Shown here: in pieces, positions 1-8,095 of the stretch | How the letters are laid out: each line of letters begins with the position of its first letter | Numbering within the stretch: position 1 is the stretch's first letter | Assembly: GCA_022793815.1 (NCBI GenBank) | Contig: JAAWDP010000022.1 | Coordinates: 1-42,538, forward strand | Reading direction: 5' to 3' | DNA from: Clostridia bacterium | Lineage (GTDB): Bacteria; Bacillota; Clostridia; Christensenellales; Pumilibacteraceae | Length of the DNA stretch: 42,538 bases | The notes under the pieces: generated by a model | The model's database searches: none | The model's input: the letters and a program-made list of their open reading frames with translations, nothing else | Told to the model about the DNA's origin: nothing | Translations under genes and position numbers: made by a program

Positions 1-16
1 AGAAATCATCTACAAC

Positions 17-94
17 TGCGTGGGAGTAATTCCTAACTCTACGCAAGAGTAAAAGGGCATAGAAAGTGGCGTAGCCGACTGCGCTACGCCACTT
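17..94. other. Two hairpins in the gene-free left edge
   Basis: No coding region is visible in positions 1-158. There are two dyads. The first is imperfect: TGCGT (17-21) with ACGCA (41-45) and GAGT (24-27) with ACTC (36-39). The second is a perfect 12-bp stem, AAGTGGCGTAGC (64-75) and GCTACGCCACTT (83-94), with a 7-nt loop. The second lies about 65 nt beyond the stop codon of the minus-strand PadR gene, so it could end that transcript, but neither strand has a clear T-run after it. It may also be the edge of a structured RNA or repeat cut by the window. Confidence 0.4.
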
Positions 95-158
95 ATATAC
101 CTAAAACTAACTTAATTTATCCCTATGGAACAAATAGGAAAATCCGAGTTCTTATTTG

Positions 159-1913
159 TCAGTCTATAACACTGTATTTTCCGCTCTTGTATAACGATTG
201 GAATATCATTGCGCTTACGGGAATATTCGTTGCCATGATTGCCGGAATCAAAAGCGACACCAAATACTCGGGAGCAAAAGTCAGCGGCATGTTCAATATC
301 AAGTTCAATGTGTATACGAGAACAAGTGCTTCCAACATTACCACCGTTCTGAATACCATTGATATTCGGAAGTTAAACGATATTCGTTTTTTCTTTTCGG
401 GATGCAGCAAGTTCAATATAAATGCCGTCAGGGGAAACATAAGCGCGACGGCTACGGCAATGATAAATACGGGTATTGCATGTTTTTGCGGAACACCAGA
501 GCCGAATACCACGGCAAAGAAAGTGACGCTTATTTCCAATAACATTGTAATAAACAATATCAAGAAATGCGACAGCATCAATTTGTTTGAATAAAAGTAG
601 TAAGTATTGGCATATTCTTTTGCTGCGCTGCTGTTGTGAGTACGTATTTTTACTCCGTCGCCCAAATCCTTTATGTCGGATTCCAATCGTTTGAAATTGC
701 GGGTGCGTATTTTGTCGTTGGATAATTCGTCGATGTTGCTATCGGATTCTTCGTCTATATCATCGCTTTCCATATCGCTTTCAACGTCGAAACTTTCTTC
801 TTCGTCGTCGGTAGGGGCGGTGGCGGACTCGTCGGGTGTGTCGGCGAATTCCTGCTGTTTTGCAATGACTTTTGTATTATCCACAATATTTCTGTCACGC
901 AAGTCGCATAAAATATTTTTATATTCTCGGTTTATTACGATAGCGTTTTCATCTGCTTTCGGAACAGCGCTGTCATAACTGTAAAATTCCGTTTTGAGAA
1001 GAGGCTCGTCTTCCTGATTCTCGCAAATATCATTTTTTTCGAGGAAAGAAGTTTCACTGTCGTCGGCTTCGGAATTGAAGTCGTTTGTATTCGAACTCAC
1101 TTCATATCCGACGCTTTTGCTTTCTTCGTTATAATCGGGAATGTCGGGTACGGCTTTCGCAAGAGGCGTTTCGTCGAAGTAATTATCGCTGAAATAATCG
1201 TTAGGATTCAGCGTTTCGGAAGGAACATATTTTTCTGTTTTAAGCTTTTCCGTATAACTGCCGTTGCTTAATTGCTTTTCGAATATTTCATTCATTATGG
1301 CAGTGGTGTCCAAGTAGGGTCTGTCCGAATCGATGAATTTTTCTCGAACAGCATTTTCGGCAAGTTCTTCGCTTAAATTGTCCCCGTCTACGATATCGGC
1401 AAGCTCTTCGGAGTTTTGTTCGTTTTCCGTATTCTCGGTAAGTTCGCTGTCGGCATTTTCATCTTGCGCGTCATCCGATGAAAAACTCTGTTCTTTTTCA
1501 CTGTCGGATAACTCTTCGTTTTCGGATTCAACGGTTTTTGCCGGCATGTTTTCGGAAGCGACGGTACTCCAATCGAAATCCTTGTCGGAAATCAGTTTAT
1601 CTATTACCGTACGCGAATAGACCCATTCGCTTTGATTCTTTATAAACAAATCTTTGCCCATGTCGGTCAGAGTATAATATTTTCTTCGACCGCCGTTGGA
1701 TTTGGCGCCCCAGTACGATTTTATAAAACCCTGAACTTCGAGACGTTTAAGACAACTGTAAAGAGTGGGCTGTTTAAGTATATACTGCCCACTGCTTTTT
1801 TGTTCGATTTCTTTGATGATATCGAATCCGTATCTGTCGCCGTCGTACAGAGCTTTTAATATTATGGTATCGATATGACCTCTGATAAGATCGCTTTGTA
1901 TGGTATTGTCCAT
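159..1913 (-). CDS. PadR-type regulator with membrane-anchored C-terminus
   Basis: The N-terminal ~105 residues are a PadR winged-helix DNA-binding domain (IILKALYDGDRYGFDIIKEI, then LYSCLKRLEVQGFI and GGRRKYYTLTDMG). Residues ~118-435 form a very acidic Asp/Glu/Ser-rich, probably disordered linker. The last ~145 residues hold four hydrophobic helices (about 450-472, 481-504, 520-543 and 551-575), so the protein probably sits in the membrane with its DNA-binding domain in the cytoplasm. PadR proteins are usually 100-180 residues, so this 584-residue architecture is atypical. An in-frame GTG two codons upstream (1919) is possible, but the ATG at 1913 is better placed behind AGGCGGTGG. It is a single-gene unit, divergent from the thioesterase operon. 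Ligand and target genes are unknown; PadR proteins often repress themselves and a neighbouring transporter or membrane gene. Confidence 0.85.
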   Translation of the reverse strand: MDNTIQSDLIRGHIDTIILKALYDGDRYGFDIIKEIEQKSSGQYILKQPTLYSCLKRLEVQGFIKSYWGAKSNGGRRKYYTLTDMGKDLFIKNQSEWVYSRTVIDKLISDKDFDWSTVASENMPAKTVESENEELSDSEKEQSFSSDDAQDENADSELTENTENEQNSEELADIVDGDNLSEELAENAVREKFIDSDRPYLDTTAIMNEIFEKQLSNGSYTEKLKTEKYVPSETLNPNDYFSDNYFDETPLAKAVPDIPDYNEESKSVGYEVSSNTNDFNSEADDSETSFLEKNDICENQEDEPLLKTEFYSYDSAVPKADENAIVINREYKNILCDLRDRNIVDNTKVIAKQQEFADTPDESATAPTDDEEESFDVESDMESDDIDEESDSNIDELSNDKIRTRNFKRLESDIKDLGDGVKIRTHNSSAAKEYANTYYFYSNKLMLSHFLILFITMLLEISVTFFAVVFGSGVPQKHAIPVFIIAVAVALMFPLTAFILNLLHPEKKKRISFNFRISMVFRTVVMLEALVLVYTLNLILNMPLTFAPEYLVSLLIPAIMATNIPVSAMIFQSLYKSGKYSVID

Positions 1914-1937
1914 ATCCACCGCCTGTTTATATATAAT

Positions 1938-1966
1938 ATTGTATAACGAAATTCATTTTTTGTCAA
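1938..1966 (-). promoter_or_regulatory. Sigma-A promoter of the PadR gene
   Basis: Reading the minus strand, TTGACA (1961-1966) is followed after 17 bp by TACAAT (1938-1943), upstream of the start at 1913/1919. A loose dyad (GTTTATA and TATAAC) spans the -10 region and would suit autorepression, but it is not a convincing PadR operator. Confidence 0.75.
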
Positions 1967-2039
1967 TGAATTAGCCGTTTAGTATTTCAAAAAACAGAGA
2001 GCGAAAAAATATTTTTTGGTTTTGTACTGTAAAAAACAA

Positions 2040-2068
2040 TTGATTGTTGTCGAAAAAAGATGTATAAT
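2040..2068 (+). promoter_or_regulatory. Promoter placing +1 at the thioesterase ATG
   Basis: TTGATT (2040-2045), a 17-bp spacer and a perfect TATAAT (2063-2068). The ATG at 2076 starts 8 bases after the end of the -10 box, where transcription normally begins, and no Shine-Dalgarno precedes it. The mRNA is therefore probably leaderless. Confidence 0.7.
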
Positions 2069-2075
2069 AATTTCT

Positions 2076-2834
2076 ATGAACGGATTATCTGATAAGTATT
2101 TATCTTACAGTGAAAAATTTGTTGTAGCGGTAGACGAAGTGGACTTTCTCGAACGGTTGAAACCAAGTGCCGTTTTGCAATATTTTCAGGATATAGCGAC
2201 TGCACATGCCGATATCTTGGGAATCGGTTACGACAAAATGCGAGAGAAGAATATGATTTGGGTTCTTACTCGAATCAGCGTAAAGTTTTACCGTTACCCG
2301 CAAATAGGTGAAGAAATTGTTGTAACGACATTCCCGAAAAAGCCAAATATAGCGGATGCCGTAAGAGACTTTTATATGACGGACAGCAAAGGAAACGTGA
2401 TTGTTGCAGGTTCGTCAAAGTGGCTTGTAATAGATGCCGACAGCCGCATGATTCGTCGCTGTTCCGTATTGTTTGATTATAAAGCCGACGAATATATTCC
2501 GCAAAATCCGTTTGACGGAGCAAATTCTACGCTTTCCGATATCGATGAAGAGTATGGCTGTGTTATGTCAAACACAGTTCGGCTCAGCGATTTGGACCGT
2601 AACCGACACATGAACAATGCTCGCTACGGCGATATTATATTGAATGCATTTGATCCGAAAAAATTCGAGTCCGAAATTATAAAGGGATTCGATATAAATT
2701 TTTTGAATGAATTAAGGTACGGCGATAATTATTGTGTTTATCGTGCGGATAAAGATGACATTTCATCGATAAAAGCAGACCGTGAAGGCACTACTGTTTT
2801 TCGTGCTCGGATTTGTTGGGAACGTAATGATTGA
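2076..2834 (+). CDS. Acyl-ACP thioesterase (FatA/FatB-like)
   Basis: This 252-residue protein matches the bacterial acyl-ACP thioesterase family, a tandem hot-dog fold that hydrolyses acyl-ACP to release free fatty acids in the cytoplasm. The N-terminal half carries the typical pattern around VDFLERLKPSAVLQYFQDIA and HADILGIGYD, followed by MIWVLTRISVKFYRYPQ. The second hot-dog carries LDRNRHMNNARYGD, which has the N-x-H-x-N-N-x-x-Y type active-site block. The ATG at 2076 is chosen because it is the only ATG matching the family N-terminus; the frame stays open to a TTG at 2016, which would add an unlike extension across the promoter. The gene overlaps the next one by 8 bp, suggesting coupled translation. 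There is no Shine-Dalgarno. The preferred acyl chain length cannot be told from sequence. Confidence 0.9.
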   Translation: MNGLSDKYLSYSEKFVVAVDEVDFLERLKPSAVLQYFQDIATAHADILGIGYDKMREKNMIWVLTRISVKFYRYPQIGEEIVVTTFPKKPNIADAVRDFYMTDSKGNVIVAGSSKWLVIDADSRMIRRCSVLFDYKADEYIPQNPFDGANSTLSDIDEEYGCVMSNTVRLSDLDRNRHMNNARYGDIILNAFDPKKFESEIIKGFDINFLNELRYGDNYCVYRADKDDISSIKADREGTTVFRARICWERND

Positions 2835-3486
2835 TTATATATTAATACGAAGTAAAAGAAAAACTGTCGGCATAACCGTTAAGGACGGAAAAGTGTACGT
2901 GCGTTCGCCGTACGGGGTTTCGAATGAACGGATAGAACTGTTTGTTTCCGAAAATATGAAGTGGATTACTTCGACGCTGGAAACACGACAAAAAGAGCGA
3001 GAGTGTTTTTCGGAATTGCTGTATTACCGTAAGTTTGCGTTTCGCGGGTATTTGCTCAATGATGTGCCCACTGATGCAAAGCGATTGAAGATTGACGGTA
3101 ATCAGATTTTTATTCCAGTCAATCCAGCACAGTCGATAAAAACAATGTTAAAACGTGAATATAAAAAGTTTGCCGTTTTATATTTGAGTTCGAGGGCGCA
3201 GGAGCTTTCGGCATCTACGGATTTACGTTTTACCGATTTTAAACTTACCGATGCAAGAGCAAAATGGGGCAGTTGCAGTTCGAACGGTCTGTTGCGTTTA
3301 AACTGGCGGCTGATACTTCTGTCGGATGCGATATCGGATTATGTGATAATTCATGAGTTATGTCACACAAAGCATTTAAATCATTCAAAAGAATTTTGGA
3401 ATTTAGTAGGAACTATTCTGCCTGATTATAAGGATAAACGAAAAATGTTGAAACAGTACGGACCTTTGATAGATATATGTCGTTGA
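2827..3486 (+). CDS. YgjP-like zinc metallopeptidase (DUF45)
   Basis: A 219-residue protein of the YgjP/DUF45 family. The zinc site is HELCH (the HExxH motif) followed by LNHSKEFW, which supplies the third histidine; the preceding ARAKWGSCSS is the family signature. The N-terminal strand region (KRKTVGITVKDGKVYVRSP) is also typical. There is no signal peptide, so it should be cytoplasmic. The substrate is not established for the family; some members sit beside restriction genes, but not here. The start ATG at 2827 overlaps the thioesterase stop (ATGATTGA). An upstream in-frame ATG at 2782 would add an unlike hydrophobic segment inside the previous gene and is rejected. Confidence 0.85.
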   Translation: MIDYILIRSKRKTVGITVKDGKVYVRSPYGVSNERIELFVSENMKWITSTLETRQKERECFSELLYYRKFAFRGYLLNDVPTDAKRLKIDGNQIFIPVNPAQSIKTMLKREYKKFAVLYLSSRAQELSASTDLRFTDFKLTDARAKWGSCSSNGLLRLNWRLILLSDAISDYVIIHELCHTKHLNHSKEFWNLVGTILPDYKDKRKMLKQYGPLIDICR

Positions 3487-4670
3487 AAAAAATTCTCGGT
3501 ATAATAGTAGCATTTATTTTAATGAGCTTCTGTCAAGGGTGCGCTGCGAAGTTCGATTTGATTGATGTTATTGACGGTTATGACGAAATAATCGGTAACA
3601 TCTCTTTATTTCCGGATACGGATAAAGATACATCCGACGACACACTTCCCGAGATTCGAGGGTGGGCTCCAATCGACAAAATCGGTTATAACGAAATTGT
3701 TGATTTTTCGAAAAATTCTTTCGCCGTTGCCGTGAAGAGCGGTAAAAAAGTTATTATCGATAAAAACGGCAAAATGATATCGGAAGCTACCGCTGATTTA
3801 TGCGAAATAATTTGTGACAAAATAATATTTAAGTCAGGCGGCTATTTCGGACTTAAAGATATTTTCGGGTCCGTGATTTTGAGTGCGGATTATATAAGAA
3901 TAGACGTAAATGGAGATACGGTAGTTGCGTATGCAAAAGAAAATATATGTTTATATTATGACGGCAGCTTGATTGCGAAAATTGCTCACGGACATTATGA
4001 CAGTGTGGAGTTATATGAAGACCGAATATTGATAGTCGACGGCAATTTATGTGATTTGCATTTTCAGCCGCTCATCGGCAGCGAATATACAGTGATTTCC
4101 GTCAACCGAAACATTGCAATAATCAAAGACAAATATGAAAAATTCGGTTACTACGATTTAAACGATAATAAAATTTTGATAACGCCTTGTTACTTTGAAG
4201 CAACCCCTTTTGTGAATGGGTATGCGCAAGTCAAAACAACGCAGCACGGCAGCTATCGCATAATCGATATGCAGGGGAATACGGCGGCGGAGTTTGACGG
4301 ACCTTCGTTCGGAATGTATGACGGCTATATTTTTACGGCAAACGGACTTAAATTGGACTTATATGACTCTGATTTTCTGTTTACGGGTTTATCGTTTTGC
4401 GAGGTTTATTCGTCCCGTGTTTTCGGAGGATATATAATCGATTGCGAAACACGGCGTATTTATTCTGTAAGCGAGCGAAAATATATGACAGAATCTTTTG
4501 ACAACATCATACCGATTGACAATGGATTTATTTGCAAATCTGCGGATTCGTATGTTTTATACGACATGAATATCGAAAAAGCAGGCGAATTTCCCGATGC
4601 ATTTTATTCCGGCGGTATACTTTCCGTAAAGCATACCGACGGTAAATATTATTTGTATTCGTCGAATTAA
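3477..4670 (+). CDS. WG-repeat lipoprotein
   Basis: A 397-residue exported protein. The N-terminus has two lysines, a hydrophobic stretch (residues ~6-19) and FCQGC followed by AAK, a plausible but non-canonical lipobox (Cys at -3) that would anchor it to the outer face of the membrane. The rest consists of degenerate WG/KWG-type repeats, for example GYYDLNDNKILITPCYFEA followed by a G-x-A-x-V strand, and IIDKNGK at ~95-101. Such repeats form beta-rich, probably protein-binding folds with no known catalysis. The gene starts 10 bp inside the metallopeptidase gene and so shares its operon. No clear terminator follows before the rex promoter. Function is unknown. Confidence 0.7.
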   Translation: MSLKKILGIIVAFILMSFCQGCAAKFDLIDVIDGYDEIIGNISLFPDTDKDTSDDTLPEIRGWAPIDKIGYNEIVDFSKNSFAVAVKSGKKVIIDKNGKMISEATADLCEIICDKIIFKSGGYFGLKDIFGSVILSADYIRIDVNGDTVVAYAKENICLYYDGSLIAKIAHGHYDSVELYEDRILIVDGNLCDLHFQPLIGSEYTVISVNRNIAIIKDKYEKFGYYDLNDNKILITPCYFEATPFVNGYAQVKTTQHGSYRIIDMQGNTAAEFDGPSFGMYDGYIFTANGLKLDLYDSDFLFTGLSFCEVYSSRVFGGYIIDCETRRIYSVSERKYMTESFDNIIPIDNGFICKSADSYVLYDMNIEKAGEFPDAFYSGGILSVKHTDGKYYLYSSN

Positions 4671-4699
4671 AAAATTATACGCAATCGGTATTTGTTTGC

Positions 4700-4728
4700 T
4701 TGACATGGGAAACCATTTAAGATAAAAT
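4700..4728 (+). promoter_or_regulatory. Strong sigma-A promoter of rex-adhE
   Basis: A perfect TTGACA (4700-4705), a 17-bp spacer and TAAAAT (4723-4728). It is the best promoter match in this part of the window and lies 42 bp before the chosen rex start. Confidence 0.85.
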
Positions 4729-4731
4729 AAT

Positions 4732-4751
4732 ATCGATACAAACGTATCGAT
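4732..4751. promoter_or_regulatory. Palindromic operator candidate at the rex start site
   Basis: ATCGATAC (4732-4739), a 4-bp spacer and GTATCGAT (4744-4751) form a perfect 8-4-8 inverted repeat placed just after the -10 box, over the expected +1. The size and spacing match known Rex operators, but the bases differ from the usual TTGTTAA-N4-TTAACAA consensus. Autoregulation is an inference. Confidence 0.5.
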
Positions 4752-4769
4752 TATATGCGAGGTCTTCAA

Positions 4770-5426
4770 ATGGTCGAATGTAAAGAAGATATAATAGCGT
4801 CTAAGGCAACTGTATCCAGACTGCCGGTTTATCTTCGTTATTTAAGACAAAAACTGAGAGAGGGGGATGAAAACATATCCTCGACTTGTATAGCGGAGGA
4901 TTTACGTTTGAATCCCGTTCAGGTAAGAAAAGACCTGGCTCTTATCAGTCCTATATCAGGCAGACCCAAGCTCGGCTTTGCCGTGAAAGACCTAATACAG
5001 GCATTGGAGAATTTCCTCGGCTGTAATAATGTTAACGATGCATTGTTGGTCGGCGTAGGCGGACTCGGAAGCACTTTGCTTTCTTACGAAGGCTTTAAAA
5101 ATTATGGCTTGAACATAGTTGCCGCTTTCGATATACGTGAAGAAATTATCGGTAAAAAAATAAATAACATCATGGTGTTTCACGTAGAAAAGTTAAATGA
5201 TATCGTGCGGCGGCTTAATGTTAAAATGGGTATAGTCACTGTACCCGCAGCCGTAGCGCAAAGTATCGTCGATTATATGGTGAAAAGCGGTATTTGCGCT
5301 ATTTGGAATTTTGCCCCGATGCACTTAAAAGTTCCCGAAAATATTGCCGTTAAGAATGAGGATTTGGCGGCGTCTTTGGCAGTTTTATCCCGTGAACTCA
5401 AAGGCGCTATCAAAGATTCGGATTAA
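4770..5426 (+). CDS. rex: Redox-sensing transcriptional repressor Rex
   Basis: A 218-residue Rex. The N-terminal winged helix (residues ~8-75: ATVSRLPVYLRYLRQKL, then NPVQVRKDLALIS) binds DNA. The C-terminal Rossmann fold with GVGGLG (~95-100) reads the NADH/NAD+ ratio, and a helix near the end swaps between subunits of the dimer. High NADH releases Rex from DNA, which usually derepresses fermentation genes. The ATG at 4770 is preferred over the ATG at 4755 because GAGGT lies 6 bases before it and the N-terminus then matches the family. It is followed 45 bp later by adhE, the classic Rex target, apparently on the same transcript. Confidence 0.93.
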   Translation: MVECKEDIIASKATVSRLPVYLRYLRQKLREGDENISSTCIAEDLRLNPVQVRKDLALISPISGRPKLGFAVKDLIQALENFLGCNNVNDALLVGVGGLGSTLLSYEGFKNYGLNIVAAFDIREEIIGKKINNIMVFHVEKLNDIVRRLNVKMGIVTVPAAVAQSIVDYMVKSGICAIWNFAPMHLKVPENIAVKNEDLAASLAVLSRELKGAIKDSD

Positions 5427-5471
5427 CGGTTTTATTTAAATTATGATATAAATTTTATTAGGAGATAGTAT

Positions 5472-8081
5472 ATGGAAAACAAAACTGCAATTCCGTTTGT
5501 AGATTCTGTGGAAACCTTGGAAGAAAGATTGAAGCAGATGCGAGTGGCGCAGAAAGAGTTTGCTACTTTCACACAAGAACAAGTAGATAAAATCTTTTTT
5601 GCGGCGTCTTTGGCAGCGAACAAAGCAAGAATACCTCTTGCCAAAATGGCTGTCGAAGAAACAGGAATGGGTATAGTCGAGGACAAGGTTATTAAAAATC
5701 ATTATGCCGCCGAATATATCTATAATACTTATAAGGATACCAAGACTTGCGGAGTTATCGAATATGACGAATCTTACGGTATTAAAAAAGTTGCCGAGCC
5801 TATCGGAATAATCGCTGCGGTTATTCCTACGACAAACCCCACGTCTACGGCAATATTCAAAACCTTGCTTGCGCTCAAAACGAGAAACGGTATTATTATC
5901 AGTCCGCATCCTAGAGCGAAAAACTGCACAATCGAAGCGGCTAAAATCGTGCTTGATGCGGCAGTTAAAGCGGGAGCTCCCGAAGGTATAATAGGGTGGA
6001 TTGATGTTCCGGCACTTGATTTAACGAATGCCGTAATGAAAAGTTCCGATATTATTTTGGCTACCGGCGGTCCCGGTATGGTTAAGGCGGCATATTCGTC
6101 AGGAAAACCTGCTCTCGGCGTCGGTCCCGGCAATACTCCCGCGATAATAGACGAAAGCGCCGATATAAAGGTTGCGGTTAACTCGATAATACATTCCAAG
6201 ACGTTTGATAACGGCGTTATTTGCGCATCCGAACAATCGGTTATAGTTCATGAAAAAGTTTACAACCAAGTGAAAAAAGAATTTAAGGATAGGGGATGTT
6301 ATCTGCTCAATCCGGAAGAAACCGATAAAGTCAGACATACAATTATAATAAACGGTGCGCTTAATTCCAAAATAGCGGGGCAGTCTGCATTTAAAATCGC
6401 ACAACTCAGCGGAATCAAAGTTCCCGAAAAAACAAAAATTCTCATCGGCGAAGTTACAAGCGTAAGTTTGGACGAAGAGTTTGCGCATGAAAAACTTTCT
6501 CCTGTTTTGGCAATGTATAAGGCGGAAAATTTTGACGACGCCGTTTCGAAAGCCGAGCAGTTGGTTGCCGACGGAGGTTACGGTCATACTTCGTCTTTGT
6601 ATATAAACGTGCAAACGGGAAAAGAAAAAATATCCGAGTTTCAGGCACGTATGAAAACATGCCGCATTCTCATCAATACGCCTTCTTCTCAGGGCGGAAT
6701 CGGCGATTTATACAACTTCAAACTTGCGCCTTCGCTTACGCTTGGATGCGGTACTTGGGGCGGAAACTCCGTATCGGAGAATGTCGGAGTGAAGCATTTG
6801 ATTAATATTAAGACAGTTGCCGAAAGGAGAGAAAATATGTTGTGGCTCAGAACACCGTCCAAGGTCTATCATAAAAAAGGATGTTTGCCCGTTGCGCTTG
6901 ACGAATTGAAAAATGTGTTGGGCAAGAAGAGAGTATTCATTGTTACCGACGAATTCTTGTTTAAAAACGGATATACAAAAACGATAACGAATAAACTTGA
7001 CGAAATGGGCATCGTGCACACGACGTTCTTTAATGTCGCGCCCGACCCTACGCTTGCCTGTGCAAAGGAAGGAACTGCTGCAATGAACGCATTCGAGCCC
7101 GATTGCATAATAGCGGTAGGCGGAGGTTCCGCAATGGATGCAGGAAAAATTATGTGGGTTATGTACGAACATCCCGAAGTAGATTTCCTCGATATGGCAA
7201 TGCGTTTCATGGATATTCGCAAACGTGTTTATACTTTCCCCAAAATGGGCGAGAAGGCTTACTTTATCGCAGTTCCCACATCGGCAGGTACGGGTTCGGA
7301 AGTTACGCCTTTTGCGGTCATCACCGACGAACAGTCCGGTATTAAATATCCGCTTGCGGATTATGAGTTGCTTCCGAATATGGCTGTAATAGATGCCGAC
7401 CTTATGATGAATATGCCCAAGGGATTGACTTCGGCAAGCGGTATCGATGCAATGACGCACGCATTGGAGGCTTATGCTGCAATGCTTGCAACGCCGTATA
7501 CCGACGGTCAGGCGCTTGTCGCACTTAAACTCATATTCAAATATTTGCCCCGAGCTTACGACAACGGTGCAAACGATGCCGAAGCGAGAGAGCAAATGGC
7601 AAATGCGTCCACAATGGCCGGTATTGCCTTTGCAAATGCGTTCCTTGGAGTGTGCCATTCGATGGCGCATAAACTCGGTGCGTTCCACCACTTGCCGCAC
7701 GGTATCGCAAACGCACTTATGATAAATGAAGTTATTAAATTCAATTCGGCTGAAGTCCCGACTAAAATGGGTACATTCCCGCAGTATGCTTATCCGCACA
7801 CGTTGCACAGATATGCCGAAGTGAGTGATTATCTCGGCTTCGGCGGTAAGAACGATAAGGAAAAAGTCGATAACCTTATGAAAGAAATCGATGCATTGAA
7901 AGCGAAAGTCGGTATCAAAAAGACCATAAAAGATTACGGAATCGATGAGAACGTATTCTTGGAGAAACTGGATGAAATGACCGAACAGGCGTTTGATGAC
8001 CAATGCACGGGCGCAAATCCGAGATACCCGCTTATGAGTGAAATAAAACAAATGTATCTTAACGCATATTACGGCAAATAA
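5472..8081 (+). CDS. adhE: Bifunctional acetaldehyde-CoA/alcohol dehydrogenase AdhE
   Basis: A full-length 869-residue AdhE that reduces acetyl-CoA to acetaldehyde and then to ethanol, oxidising two NADH. The N-terminal aldehyde dehydrogenase half (~1-440) has the catalytic cysteine C251 in NGVICASEQ. The C-terminal iron-dependent alcohol dehydrogenase half (~460-865) has the nucleotide loop VGGGSAMDAGK, TSAGTGSEVTPF and the metal-binding residues in ASGIDAMTHALE, CHSMAHKLGAFHHLPHG. The enzyme normally forms long cytoplasmic spirosome filaments. AGGAG lies 8 bases before the ATG. No separate promoter or Rex-consensus site is seen in the 45-bp gap after rex, so it is probably cotranscribed and controlled with it. 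The following kinase gene starts 14 bp after its stop. Confidence 0.97.
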   Translation: MENKTAIPFVDSVETLEERLKQMRVAQKEFATFTQEQVDKIFFAASLAANKARIPLAKMAVEETGMGIVEDKVIKNHYAAEYIYNTYKDTKTCGVIEYDESYGIKKVAEPIGIIAAVIPTTNPTSTAIFKTLLALKTRNGIIISPHPRAKNCTIEAAKIVLDAAVKAGAPEGIIGWIDVPALDLTNAVMKSSDIILATGGPGMVKAAYSSGKPALGVGPGNTPAIIDESADIKVAVNSIIHSKTFDNGVICASEQSVIVHEKVYNQVKKEFKDRGCYLLNPEETDKVRHTIIINGALNSKIAGQSAFKIAQLSGIKVPEKTKILIGEVTSVSLDEEFAHEKLSPVLAMYKAENFDDAVSKAEQLVADGGYGHTSSLYINVQTGKEKISEFQARMKTCRILINTPSSQGGIGDLYNFKLAPSLTLGCGTWGGNSVSENVGVKHLINIKTVAERRENMLWLRTPSKVYHKKGCLPVALDELKNVLGKKRVFIVTDEFLFKNGYTKTITNKLDEMGIVHTTFFNVAPDPTLACAKEGTAAMNAFEPDCIIAVGGGSAMDAGKIMWVMYEHPEVDFLDMAMRFMDIRKRVYTFPKMGEKAYFIAVPTSAGTGSEVTPFAVITDEQSGIKYPLADYELLPNMAVIDADLMMNMPKGLTSASGIDAMTHALEAYAAMLATPYTDGQALVALKLIFKYLPRAYDNGANDAEAREQMANASTMAGIAFANAFLGVCHSMAHKLGAFHHLPHGIANALMINEVIKFNSAEVPTKMGTFPQYAYPHTLHRYAEVSDYLGFGGKNDKEKVDNLMKEIDALKAKVGIKKTIKDYGIDENVFLEKLDEMTEQAFDDQCTGANPRYPLMSEIKQMYLNAYYGK

Positions 8082-8095
8082 GGAGGATTATAGAT

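Noticed and set aside
5427-5471. Rex-consensus operator directly before adhE
   Set aside because: The gap has only a weak A/T dyad (TTTAAATT and AAATTT) and no TTGTTAA-like half-sites. The palindrome before rex is a better candidate.
6708-8051. Long minus-strand open frame (447 codons) opposite adhE
   Set aside because: It lies wholly antisense to the conserved AdhE coding region, has no Shine-Dalgarno and encodes a low-complexity His/Arg/Phe-rich product; it is a shadow frame.
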